In this document: positions 56,387 to 64,000 of the stretch, piece by piece | How positions within the stretch are numbered: position 1 is the stretch's first letter | Layout of the letters: each line of letters starts with the position of its first letter | NCBI RefSeq assembly: GCF_030384665.1 | Contig: NC_083675.1 | Coordinates: 1,174,001-1,238,000, forward strand | Direction: 5' to 3' | DNA length: 64,000 nt | From: Lodderomyces elongisporus | Lineage: Eukaryota > Ascomycota > Pichiomycetes > Serinales > Debaryomycetaceae | The notes under the pieces: generated by a model | What the model was told of the DNA's origin: nothing | The model's input: the letters and a program-made list of their open reading frames with translations, nothing else | The model's database searches: none | Translations under genes and position numbers: made by a program

Positions 56387-56976
56387 ATAGAACCTTGAGA
56401 CTCAAGTCTGATACTTTTGGTATGGACTAGTTCCTAAAACAGCGCCTGCGAAAGGAAGGAAAAAGTGTCTGAAAGCTTTTTGTTGTTAACATTTTTGTGT
56501 AACATTTTTGTGGGTATAAATATCCCATCTCTTCGTGAAATTTTTTATTTTTCAGTTTTCAAAAATTTTTCTTCTTCTTCTTCTTCTTCTTCTTCTTCTT
56601 TTTTTTCTCTTCTTTTCTTCTTCGTGCGGCAGCCAAAGCTTTAACCGTGTTGCTTGTCTGTTCTTTTATATCCCAACGAGTTGGCGAGCGTCAAGCTTCT
56701 GGCGAGAATAATGTTCTGTCACAAGAACGATCATCTTAATGCCCTTTCATTTTAATCCATTACTTTGAAAAGGAGTTTAGTGAGGGCTGGTAGATCATAC
56801 ATTTTTTTTTTCCATTATTTAACTTGAAAGAAGGGAGTTTCTTTCTATATATACGTCTTTTCCATTTTAAATCACTCTTTTCTTTTCTATTCTTTACAGA
56901 ACATGTGAATTCATATGTTTATCTACATATAGATGTATGTGTGCATACCACTAAAAAATTATTTTCTCTACCATGA

Positions 56977-57921
56977 TCAAATCCATTGACCTCGAACAAT
57001 TGCCAAGGAGAAGTTGATGAATAGACCTGCTATCACCGACATCTTTTGCCTCTTGTTGAATATCGAGTCATCTACTAGTAAAAACACCACCGATATTATT
57101 CCTAAAAACACACCAATGCAAAACCCAAGAAGCAAATCTTCATTCACATGACTCTCGTCCATGTCCAATGACTGAATCTGTTGAGTTTGTTCAGTGTTTT
57201 CTTGCTGTGATGAATTGTTATTACCAGCATTATCGGCACCTCCTCCTACGCCTCCCATATTAACACCAGTACCCGTACCAGTACTCGTACTCGTACTCGT
57301 GCCCATACCAGCACCAGCACCAGCACCAGCACCAGTGCCTGATGTGGATTCGATCCATCTTTCTTCCAACTCACGCATTGCTCTTTGATTATTTTCAATC
57401 TCTTCAAGATCAGCAATGTCCCGTCCTGCCGCGTTGCTTCCGGAAACTGCATTGTTGCCATATATCAGTAAAAATTGTCTTCGTAAATCACTCACGTCTT
57501 CTGCAGAAAATCCTTGTTGCAACAATCTGTCAAACCCAATAACGTTGGGTGTCGTAGTAACCTCTTGCGGTTTATTGTCAAGCCGATTTTCTTCTTGGAG
57601 TTGGCTATTGGTGAGCTCTTCCCCAACAACACAGTGTATGTATATACGGTCATTATCATTCAATCGAGACTTTTGTGAGCTCAACACTTCTTTCTCAAAG
57701 TCTGTTTTATCATTCAAAACGCGTCCATTGTATATTAATTTCAACCGCCTCTTTGCACATCCTGCGGCTTTACTTCGGATACAAGCCTTCAACCACAGTA
57801 CATTGACTAATTTGTTGATGTCATCCTTTTCGAAGTTGATGGTTATTGGTAAAGACAAATCAGGAATCTGTTCAGTTGAAGATAACGCATTGGTGAATCT
57901 TATAACTAGTGCCAACTTCAT
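56977..57921 (-). CDS. DSC3: Golgi Dsc E3 ligase complex subunit 3
   Basis: A 314-residue membrane protein from the ATG at 57919-57921 (MKLALVIRFTNALSS). It has an N-terminal ubiquitin-like DUF2407 domain (RLKLIYNGRVLNDKTDF near residue 60), the DUF2407_C block GFDRLLQQGFSAEDVSDLRRQF near residue 128, and two C-terminal TMs (LLLGFCIGVFLGIISVVFLL and the last 25 residues). Dsc3 is part of the Tul1/Dsc ubiquitin ligase that clears orphan membrane proteins in Golgi and endosomes. A Gly/Ala then Ser/Thr/Gly dipeptide tract (GCTGGT-type microsatellite near 57308-57334 on the plus strand) separates the domains. Confidence 0.88.
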   Translation of the reverse strand: MKLALVIRFTNALSSTEQIPDLSLPITINFEKDDINKLVNVLWLKACIRSKAAGCAKRRLKLIYNGRVLNDKTDFEKEVLSSQKSRLNDNDRIYIHCVVGEELTNSQLQEENRLDNKPQEVTTTPNVIGFDRLLQQGFSAEDVSDLRRQFLLIYGNNAVSGSNAAGRDIADLEEIENNQRAMRELEERWIESTSGTGAGAGAGAGMGTSTSTSTGTGTGVNMGGVGGGADNAGNNNSSQQENTEQTQQIQSLDMDESHVNEDLLLGFCIGVFLGIISVVFLLVDDSIFNKRQKMSVIAGLFINFSLAIVRGQWI

Positions 57922-58586
57922 AATGTTATCAATTGTTAATGCCAATCTTGGTGTTGGTGTTGGTGTTGTTGCTGGAATTGTATATGTAGTTTCTATGGAG
58001 TGGTTCTAGTTATGTTGTTGGACTTTGATCAGACTAATGACTTTGCGGAGATAAGCGCTTGCTGAAACCCTCCTTTTCTTTGATTTTTTTGTTTCTTTTT
58101 AATATATACAATTTGATTAATACAACTTTACTTAACTGTTTTCAAATTTGTTTCTTTGTTTGTACTATTTGTTTGTACTGCTCAATTTATTTAATGAACT
58201 ATATTAACTATATTAACTATATAAGTTTTATTCTCCCCCTCTCTATATATTTTTTTAATTTAATTTAATTTAATTTTATTTTAATTTTTTCTTTGACTTT
58301 TGCCCTCCAATGTGGCAATTCTTTTTGCAAGCTTCCATTTTGTGGGTTCGATTCCATTATCATTGCGAGCTTTGTTTTGTGTTTTTGCAATCTCTACAGA
58401 TTTCAAATTTCGAGATTTAGCAATTGAGAAATTTGCACTCGTCAATTAAATCTACTTGCAAGTAAGCCAACTAAGTTTTATTCCAAACGCCCCTCTGATT
58501 TTGCTTCATCCCATTTCACCTCACTCCATTTCACCTCACTTTGTCCCACTTAACCTAATTTCGCTCATCTACACAATACTTTGCAA
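57922..58586. promoter_or_regulatory. Divergent promoter DSC3 / MTP18
   Basis: GGTGTT repeats near 57950-57970, TTAAC/TATAT repeats near 58195-58225, a TTTAATT array near 58250-58285 and a CATTTCACCTCACT direct repeat near 58511-58540. No gene seen. Confidence 0.65.
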
Positions 58587-59309
58587 ATGAGTTCTACAAA
58601 TTCAGGTTCAACTTCATCTTCAACTTCGACTTTGAACTCAAATAAAGACTCGGACTCGAATTCCGGTCTTGGTGCAACCGTGGCAAGGATAACAGGTTCC
58701 ATTGATGATAATTCAGTATCAGAACAAGAATCGAATTTGAGATACGCAGCTTATGCCAACAGATTGAGAACCATTCTCTTAGCGTCGCATAGATATGTTG
58801 CATACACTTCAGACATTGGAGAATCGTTCAGACCTGTTGCACATCCAATATTGGTGAAAGCAGGGTACGCCGTATCTTGGCTCTATATATTGGGAGATGT
58901 CTCATTTGCAGCCTGGACAACAAAGATGAAGAGCGAGGGAAGATACATACCAGGATTGAAACCCTGGGATAAAGAACCAGAACCAAGTTTGCTTGCAGCT
59001 GAAACGTTCAAGCACACTCACAATACAATCGACTCTGATTGGAAGTTGGTGGCATTGAAAAGAGGTATTTTCCAAAGTGTAGCATCAATGGGATTACCTG
59101 CTTTTACTATCCATTCAGCAGTGCGTTACTCATCCTACATTTTCAAAAACTCAAAAGTTGCCGCATTGAAAACTTATGGGCCAGTTGCTATTGGATTGGG
59201 TATTGTTCCTTTGTTACCATACGCTTTTGATGAGCCTGTAGAACATGTAGTTGATTGGGCGTTTGAAAAGGGACTCAATGTCTATGAAAATAAGGGAAAA
59301 TTGGCATAA
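58587..59309 (+). CDS. MTP18: Mitochondrial fission process protein 1 homologue (MTFP1/MTP18)
   Basis: A 240-residue mitochondrial inner-membrane protein. After a Ser/Thr/Asn-rich leader (about 1-45), ESNLRYAAYANRLRTIL begins the MTP18 domain, followed by RYVAYTSDIGESFRPVAHPILVKAGYAVSWLYILGD near residue 70, SDWKLVALKRGIFQSVASMGLPAFTIH near residue 150 and the C-terminal GIVPLLPYAFDEPVEHVVDW. In animals MTFP1 affects inner-membrane fission and bioenergetics; the fungal role is less known. The start at 58587 is the first ATG. The leader is atypical for a presequence (no Arg), so import may use internal signals. Confidence 0.9.
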   Translation: MSSTNSGSTSSSTSTLNSNKDSDSNSGLGATVARITGSIDDNSVSEQESNLRYAAYANRLRTILLASHRYVAYTSDIGESFRPVAHPILVKAGYAVSWLYILGDVSFAAWTTKMKSEGRYIPGLKPWDKEPEPSLLAAETFKHTHNTIDSDWKLVALKRGIFQSVASMGLPAFTIHSAVRYSSYIFKNSKVAALKTYGPVAIGLGIVPLLPYAFDEPVEHVVDWAFEKGLNVYENKGKLA

Positions 59310-59549
59310 ATGCGTTAATTTCCTTTGTTGCATCTACAACACCTTCACCAATTAGAGCCTTTCCACATAGAGTTAGACACTATTTATAAAGTATAGATTA
59401 AAGTAAATTAGACAGCGATATTTTATAACCGTATTTTTTCCCATCCCACCTCTCTCGTTCTTAGCCTTTTGCTTTTTTTTATTATTCTTTCTTTCTTTAG
59501 TTCTTTCTTTTTGGTTTCTATATTCCTCGATTTATCTCATTCCAATGGA

Positions 59550-60077
59550 TTAGAATTCTGCTGGTTCCCTTTTAGAAGAATTGACATGTCCGCAATTTTT
59601 GCATGTCTTGGCCTCGATATTTGAGTCAAACGCAACAATGGCGTCTTTAATTTGTGTACCTAAATCCGTGAGGTAAAACTCTTCTTCACATACAATACTC
59701 TCGCATCGGGCGCAGTACCACCTTATTCGGTCATTAACACCTTTAGGTCGATCTTGCTCAACAACAATTCCCACGGTGTTTTCAAATCTGCATGGATTGT
59801 GAGGAACATTTGGCGGTAATAAAAATGTGTCACCTTCACGGATATAAATGTCTCTAAATTTGCCTTCATCGACAACTTTTAAACACATTGTTCCTTTATA
59901 TTGGTAGAAATATTCTGGCGTCTGGTTGATATGGTAATCACTTCTCTCATTAGGTCCTCCCACTATCATCACTGTGAATCCTCCACGATGTAAGCAAAAA
60001 TTATTGACAGGAGGCTTGAGTAAGTGCTCATTTTCCTCTACCCAAGCTTTAATGTTCAATGGCTCTGGAAGTGGCAT
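59550..60077 (-). CDS. BNA1: 3-hydroxyanthranilate 3,4-dioxygenase
   Basis: Opens the ring of 3-hydroxyanthranilate in the kynurenine route to NAD in the cytosol. The 175-residue product matches yeast (177). [16 protein letters not shown] is the family start; the iron ligands lie in [14 protein letters not shown] (His, Glu) near residue 46 and [11 protein letters not shown] (His) near residue 92; the C-terminal zinc site uses CARC near 123 and CKNCGH near 161. Divergent from USB1. Confidence 0.97.
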   Translation of the reverse strand: MPLPEPLNIKAWVEENEHLLKPPVNNFCLHRGGFTVMIVGGPNERSDYHINQTPEYFYQYKGTMCLKVVDEGKFRDIYIREGDTFLLPPNVPHNPCRFENTVGIVVEQDRPKGVNDRIRWYCARCESIVCEEEFYLTDLGTQIKDAIVAFDSNIEAKTCKNCGHVNSSKREPAEF

Positions 60078-60483
60078 TGTTATTTTTTTATTTCCCCCAC
60101 CTAATGATTTGGTTGCTTAGTATATGTTTTGGATGTCAGCTAACTTGCTTGCAGTTTCTGTTACAATTTTTTTTTGTTTGTGGTGAAATTCTATGGAATA
60201 ATTTGAGGAGAAAATCAGGGCCAGGGTTGAGGTCAAATTTTGCAAGTGGTATGATCAGAAACAGAAACGTGAGTGAGTGAGTAAATGAGTGAGTAAATGA
60301 GTTGGTAATTCATTATATAGGTGAGCACACAAATCTGTAAAATTTCAACAAACACAAAGATGCTCACCCTCCACAAAACAATTTACTCCGGTTTATTAAT
60401 TATTACTATTATTATTATTATGATTTTTTTTTTTGATTTTTTTTTTACAATCGGTTATATCCGCTACCGCATCGCTTCCACTG
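60078..60483. promoter_or_regulatory. Divergent promoter BNA1 / USB1
   Basis: GAGTGAGTAAAT repeats near 60272-60305, an ATT repeat near 60400-60420 and T runs near 60424-60445. No gene is seen; the ATG at 60360 opens a frame overlapping USB1 out of phase. Confidence 0.6.
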
Positions 60484-60525
60484 ATGGACCATATACATCG
60501 CTATACGTCCGATACAGAGTCCGAG

Positions 60526-60586
<61 letters not shown>

Positions 60587-61503
60587 TAGAGTTGGGCCAG
60601 GGAATTAATCCAGAGTCATTACGAACAAGTCAAGACTTTAAAGAAGAAATTGGAAGCGGTGCTGATTCAAGTGGTTCGAATTTAGAATCCAATTATAAAA
60701 CACAATCAACTCTTGCGTCTCTCCCACTGCCCCCACCACTTATTATATATCTGCAGCAAGAACATCCCAAAATGAATAGTCGAAATGCCGGTTTGTTTGT
60801 TTATATTTCGTGGTCTCCGCTGATTCTTACTGCAAATAAGCTTGAAAAGCTAGTTTCTCAAGTAGTCAAGAGTATACCTCGTTTAGATGATAACTACCGG
60901 TTTTCGGTACCAAATAAACAAACGGGAGTGCTGATCAAGCACCATATTACGTTACTACCAAACATGTCACTCGGAATCGATAAAAAGAAGGTCTTTTTGG
61001 AAATGATGGGAGATAAAATCAAAAGTGTAAAGATACCAGATACCTTAAAGATGAAGCGAAAAGATACAAAGAGAAACTCACCACTCATGTCGCCATTATC
61101 AAACATAATAGGTAAAATTCGACCGTCAGTTGAGCTTGAAATAGGTAGTCATCTTGTACTAGAACAGAGTCCCCAAAAAGACAACTTATTTTTGACATTG
61201 CCCATACTTGAAAATTCCGAGTCATATAAATACTTGTCAGTTCTCTCTAATGAAATTAAAGAGGCAGCTAACCTCTGTGGCGCCAGCTATTTATTTCCCG
61301 AGGAAAAAAACACCCCTTTTCATATAACCATTGGACTTGGGAAGAGGTATAGACAAGTGCTATCTGACACAGACATTGAAGAATGTAAACAACAGGTTGC
61401 ATTATATAAAACAGGTCTTGCGGATCTTAAATTGCATATATCACAAGTCTCTGTTGCCGAAAGCACAGAGAGAACAAATGACAAGTTTGATTTGATCAAC
61501 TGA
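60484..61503 (+). CDS. USB1: U6 snRNA phosphodiesterase (2H family), with Glu-Pro repeat
   Basis: Usb1 trims the 3' end of U6 snRNA in nucleus or mitochondria. The 339-residue product from the ATG at 60484 has the two 2H motifs HHITLLPN near residue 159 and FHITIGLG near residue 280, with LFVYISWSPLILTANKLEKLV near residue 103, as in fungal Usb1. Human-type motifs use H-x-S; here both are H-x-T, which is allowed in the superfamily. Residues about 14-35 are a Glu-Pro dipeptide tract from a GAACCA microsatellite (60522-60586). Family assignment rests on these motifs and length (290 in yeast). An internal ATG at MNSRNAGLF (residue 97) is a possible alternative start. Confidence 0.8.
60522..60586 (+). 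repeat. GAACCA hexamer array encoding Glu-Pro repeats
   Basis: About ten units in frame in USB1. Length is likely to vary between strains without breaking the frame. Confidence 0.9.
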
Positions 61504-62003
61504 TCTTGTGAGAACGAAAAGAACATTAGCTATGAAATTATGAACTAGATATATATTGCACCTGAATTATAATTGATATGGACAAGTAACAAGCATATTG
61601 TAATTATGCTACCCCGGCTCTATCCTGGCAATAAATAAATGAATAGTTTAAAGTAGTAATTCCTGTTTCTCTCACACCACTCACTTTCACGTACATTCTC
61701 ATTTAATTGGGTTTTATTTTATTATATTTTATTTTATTTTATTTTTTTAGTTTATTTTATTCCTTCCGCACACTCACACCTTGTCTTTTTATTTCGTTCC
61801 GCACCGAAAATGCCGATTAAATTTCCAAGCCTCTCTTTTTCTCTCCCCTCCCCCCCTCTTGCTGCTACTGCTACTGCTCCTGCTTCCTTTTGCCTCGAAG
61901 TGCTTTGCTTACATCACAACCAGCGGCAGAGAATAAATAGATCCCAAAAGTTTACGAAGTTTTGGTTTTCCACCAGTAATCTAAACATTTTTACCTGATC
62001 ATC
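61504..62003. other. Intergenic between USB1 and GTS1
   Basis: ATTTT repeats near 61712-61755 and C/T-rich DNA with a GCTACT repeat near 61861-61880. A short ORF from 61810 is low complexity and unconvincing. Confidence 0.7.
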
Positions 62004-63347
62004 ATGTCAAGAAGGTATCAAAAAAATATCGAGAAACAGCTTCTCGATCTTGTCAATGAGAGAGGCAACAATAACAAGTGTGGAGAATGTGGAACTGGAT
62101 ACCCAACATGGGCTTCTTATAACCTTGGTATTTTTCTATGCGGACGATGCGCCTCGGTTCACAAAAGAATCTTGGGTCCACCTCATAACGATATATCCAA
62201 AGTCAAATCACTTACATTAGACCATTGGAACGAAGACCAAGTACGTCGATTGGGTAAGATTGGTAATCAAAAGGCACGGAGAAAGTGGAATAGCAAAAAA
62301 GTCCCTTTCCCTTTTGATGGTGATGATGACATAGCCGTAGTAGAGCAATATATCCGCGATAAGTATATTTTGGGCAAGTTCCGTGATAATGACGACGTCG
62401 ATCCCTCTGAGTTCGATGACCGTCTGAGTAGTGGATACGATTCACATTTGAGACCGTCAATGGGACTGAGGCAAGGTCTGAGACTGAAACTGAGACTGAG
62501 GTCAAATAGTGCTTTTAGCGTTTACCAAATTCCGAAATTAACACATAGAAAGTTGACTACATTCGAATATACTCAATACAATGCGCAAGCAGATAAGATT
62601 CGAGGCTATGGGTACAATGATAGGGATGCAGTATTGGAAAGTCTTTTGCTAAGCAATGGTAATGTTGATAAGGCACTTGATATATTGGATCAAGATACAA
62701 GAATAAACCCAGCAAAAGAGGAGATTGCCCCTTCGTTACCCTCGAGACCACGCCCACAAGCTCAACCGCAACCGCAATCGCAATCTCAATCACAGTCACA
62801 AATTTCAACCACATCTTCGGCAACACCTTCGACATCTGACTGGTGGAGCGGAAATCAGCCACCATCGGCAAACAGTGTTAATTTGTCCACAATGACAACT
62901 GGTGTTCAACAACCGCAGATTTACCAATACACAGATCCTGTAACTGGACAAATAACGTATGTCGATTCCAATGGTCAAGAGTATCTCGATCCTAATAATC
63001 CACAGCATCAACAACAACTCATGAATATATCAAATCCACAATTGATTGCACAACAAACAAATAAACAAAACATATTATCTTTGTATAACAATCCAACAGG
63101 TGTCCAACAACCCCAACAAACATCACAACAACAATTTGGAATTCAACAGACTGGATTTGGACCACAACAAACGGGATTTCTTCCACAACAACCTACTCAA
63201 TTCACAGCATTTTCGCCGGGACAGCAACAACCAGTACCACCACCACCATCACAACAGCAACAGCAACAGCAATCACAATTTACTGGATTTGGTCAACCCC
63301 AACAAACGGGTTATTTTGGTCAACCACAACAAGGATATTTTCGTTAA
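62004..63347 (+). CDS. GTS1: ArfGAP-UBA-polyQ protein, GTS1 type
   Basis: A 447-residue protein. The N-terminal ArfGAP zinc finger is CGEC..CGRC (about residues 26-49), a UBA domain at about 190-235 has YGYNDRDAVLESLLLSNGNVDKALDIL, and the C-terminal half is Gln/Pro-rich with Gln-Thr-Gly-Phe repeats. This is the build of yeast Gts1, linked to membrane trafficking, ultradian rhythm and flocculation. At the Arg-finger position (CASVH-K-R) lysine replaces arginine. Five CTG codons (62466, 62478, 62484, 62490, 62496) give SRQGSRSKSRSRS under the CTG-Ser code, a Ser/Arg phosphosite-like stretch, but Leu/Arg under the standard code. Confidence 0.9.
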   Translation: MSRRYQKNIEKQLLDLVNERGNNNKCGECGTGYPTWASYNLGIFLCGRCASVHKRILGPPHNDISKVKSLTLDHWNEDQVRRLGKIGNQKARRKWNSKKVPFPFDGDDDIAVVEQYIRDKYILGKFRDNDDVDPSEFDDRLSSGYDSHLRPSMGLRQGLRLKLRLRSNSAFSVYQIPKLTHRKLTTFEYTQYNAQADKIRGYGYNDRDAVLESLLLSNGNVDKALDILDQDTRINPAKEEIAPSLPSRPRPQAQPQPQSQSQSQSQISTTSSATPSTSDWWSGNQPPSANSVNLSTMTTGVQQPQIYQYTDPVTGQITYVDSNGQEYLDPNNPQHQQQLMNISNPQLIAQQTNKQNILSLYNNPTGVQQPQQTSQQQFGIQQTGFGPQQTGFLPQQPTQFTAFSPGQQQPVPPPPSQQQQQQQSQFTGFGQPQQTGYFGQPQQGYFR

Positions 63348-63592
63348 TTCTGAGAAACTGTCTTGTTTTCTATCTCTTCATTCTTTTTTCTTTTTTTGCT
63401 TTTTTTTAATCATTCGAGATACTTAAATCTTGAAAGATATCAAGCTAAGAAAAGAAAACTACGTTGAGAGTATAAATAAATAATAACAACAGAAGTAAAA
63501 GTACATACAACTACATAATAAATTGATTTGCATTGCATTTCTTTTTTTTTGTCCTTCTTTTCTCTCTCTTTCTCTGCTTTGTTTAGCGGTTT

Positions 63593-64000
63593 CTACAATT
63601 TTGGTTTGGTCTTTAAAGCGTTGCACAACTCTAATGCAACATGTCTTGAAATAGCCATTGTGGTTATCATTGGGTTTGCACCACTTGCAGTTGGCAAGCA
63701 ACTAGCATCGGCGATGTAAATATTCGAGGCTTCAAATAAACGACCCTTTGTATCACATGCACCATATTTGGGACCCTTGCCTGACATTCTACAGCTTGAC
63801 ATTTGATGTGCACTTCCATAAGGAGTTCCGTAATCATCAAGTGGAATCTTTGCAACTTTCGCCCTCCATTCAACATAATCTTGATCCTTAATGGATCTCT
63901 TCTCCTTTGGAGTGTCAGACTCAAAAACTGGAACCCAAGGTTGTGGACTTAATATTCTCTTGGCTCCTTCGATGTAAAGCATGTCTGAAGTAATGAGCAT
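63593..64000 (-). CDS. FAO1: Long-chain fatty alcohol oxidase, C-terminal part (runs off right edge)
   Basis: The last 135 residues of a GMC-type flavoprotein oxidase. NIYIADASCLPTASGANPMITTMAISRHVA is the GMC C-terminal FAD/active-site block, and GSAHQMSSCRMSG before it carries the active-site His region typical of Candida fatty-alcohol oxidases. These oxidise omega-alcohols to aldehydes in alkane/fatty-acid omega-oxidation, in peroxisome or ER membranes. The full enzyme is about 700 residues, so the start is beyond the window and the Met at 63998-64000 is only internal. The tail TKPKL is not a clear peroxisomal signal. Confidence 0.85.
   Translation of the reverse strand: MLITSDMLYIEGAKRILSPQPWVPVFESDTPKEKRSIKDQDYVEWRAKVAKIPLDDYGTPYGSAHQMSSCRMSGKGPKYGACDTKGRLFEASNIYIADASCLPTASGANPMITTMAISRHVALELCNALKTKPKL

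Larger units (their letters stand above)
55155..56976. other. Long intergenic region, ODC1 promoter and DSC3 3' flank
   Basis: No gene is supported in 1.8 kb. T/A runs near 55490-55520, a C-rich run near 55615-55636, a G-rich stretch at 55924-55952 (quadruplex-capable), a palindromic CACGTG site at 56377-56386 and TTC repeats at 56570-56600. The stretch 56620-56760 is more complex, with CCAAC/GTTGG and GTTCT/AGAAC hairpins, meaning unknown. Confidence 0.65.

Noticed and set aside
58330..58365. T-arm-like GGTTCGATTCC suggesting a tRNA
   Set aside because: No matching T stem, acceptor or anticodon arm could be built around it on either strand.
1..64000. CRISPR arrays, insertion sequences or prophage
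   Set aside because: No regularly spaced repeats with unique spacers or transposase ORFs; the window is eukaryotic. Repeats seen are microsatellites and short tandem arrays.

Overview
This is budding-yeast nuclear DNA of the CTG-Ser clade (Candida/Lodderomyces type). The gene set is fungal, most genes lack introns, and intergenic DNA is AT-rich and full of microsatellites. Three independent observations say CTG is read as serine. A CTG sits at the invariant serine of the ribonucleotide reductase motif HA[S]PTL (48150-48152). CTG also falls at a probable serine position in NOC2. Five CTGs in GTS1 turn an implausible Leu/Arg stretch into a Ser/Arg stretch. CTG is otherwise nearly absent from conserved genes such as UGP1. 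The heavy low-complexity content and a dityrosine locus would suit Lodderomyces elongisporus or a close relative, but species is an inference.

Layout: 1-10 kb holds the ADE6 start, a UPF0390 gene with a second ORF 7 nt downstream, an FMP42-like transporter, an unrecognised two-TM Ser/Thr-rich protein, RPB8, a small two-exon gene, and a MNN1/MNN2-family (GT71) protein that has lost its DxD. 10.5-14 kb has an intron-containing tRNA-Ser(GCT), UGP1 and RBL2. 14.2-19.3 kb is a dityrosine locus: DIT1 and DIT2 are divergent, followed by a DHA1 transporter (DTR1/QDR type) and then a monocarboxylate-type transporter. 22.6-24.3 kb pairs tRNA-Arg(ACG) with an intact ORF that looks like a Ty1/copia Gag plus a catalytically dead protease, with no LTR or pol seen. 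25-31.7 kb has BXI1, a DAL5-type permease, two divergent paralogues of the largely bacterial DIP1984 family, and SDH2. 33-46 kb has an intron-containing tRNA-Cys(GCA), NOC2, a Zn2Cys6 regulator, a PA-TM-RING ligase, RET1 and TFB2. 46-64 kb has a divergent ribonucleotide reductase large subunit, a two-exon MEI5/SFR1-like gene, STE13, ODC1, DSC3, MTP18, BNA1, USB1, GTS1 and the 3' end of a fatty-alcohol oxidase (FAO1 type).

Most genes are housekeeping: transcription (RPB8, RET1, TFB2), ribosome assembly (NOC2), metabolism (ADE6, UGP1, SDH2, BNA1, ODC1). The unusual content is the Gag/protease relic, the DIP1984 pair, the compact dityrosine cluster, the GT71 pseudoenzyme, and two spliced genes whose true starts lie in short first exons. 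Start codons below were chosen as the first in-frame ATG; several ORFs extend further upstream only through TTG codons. Protein family assignments are from recalled motifs and no database search was run.
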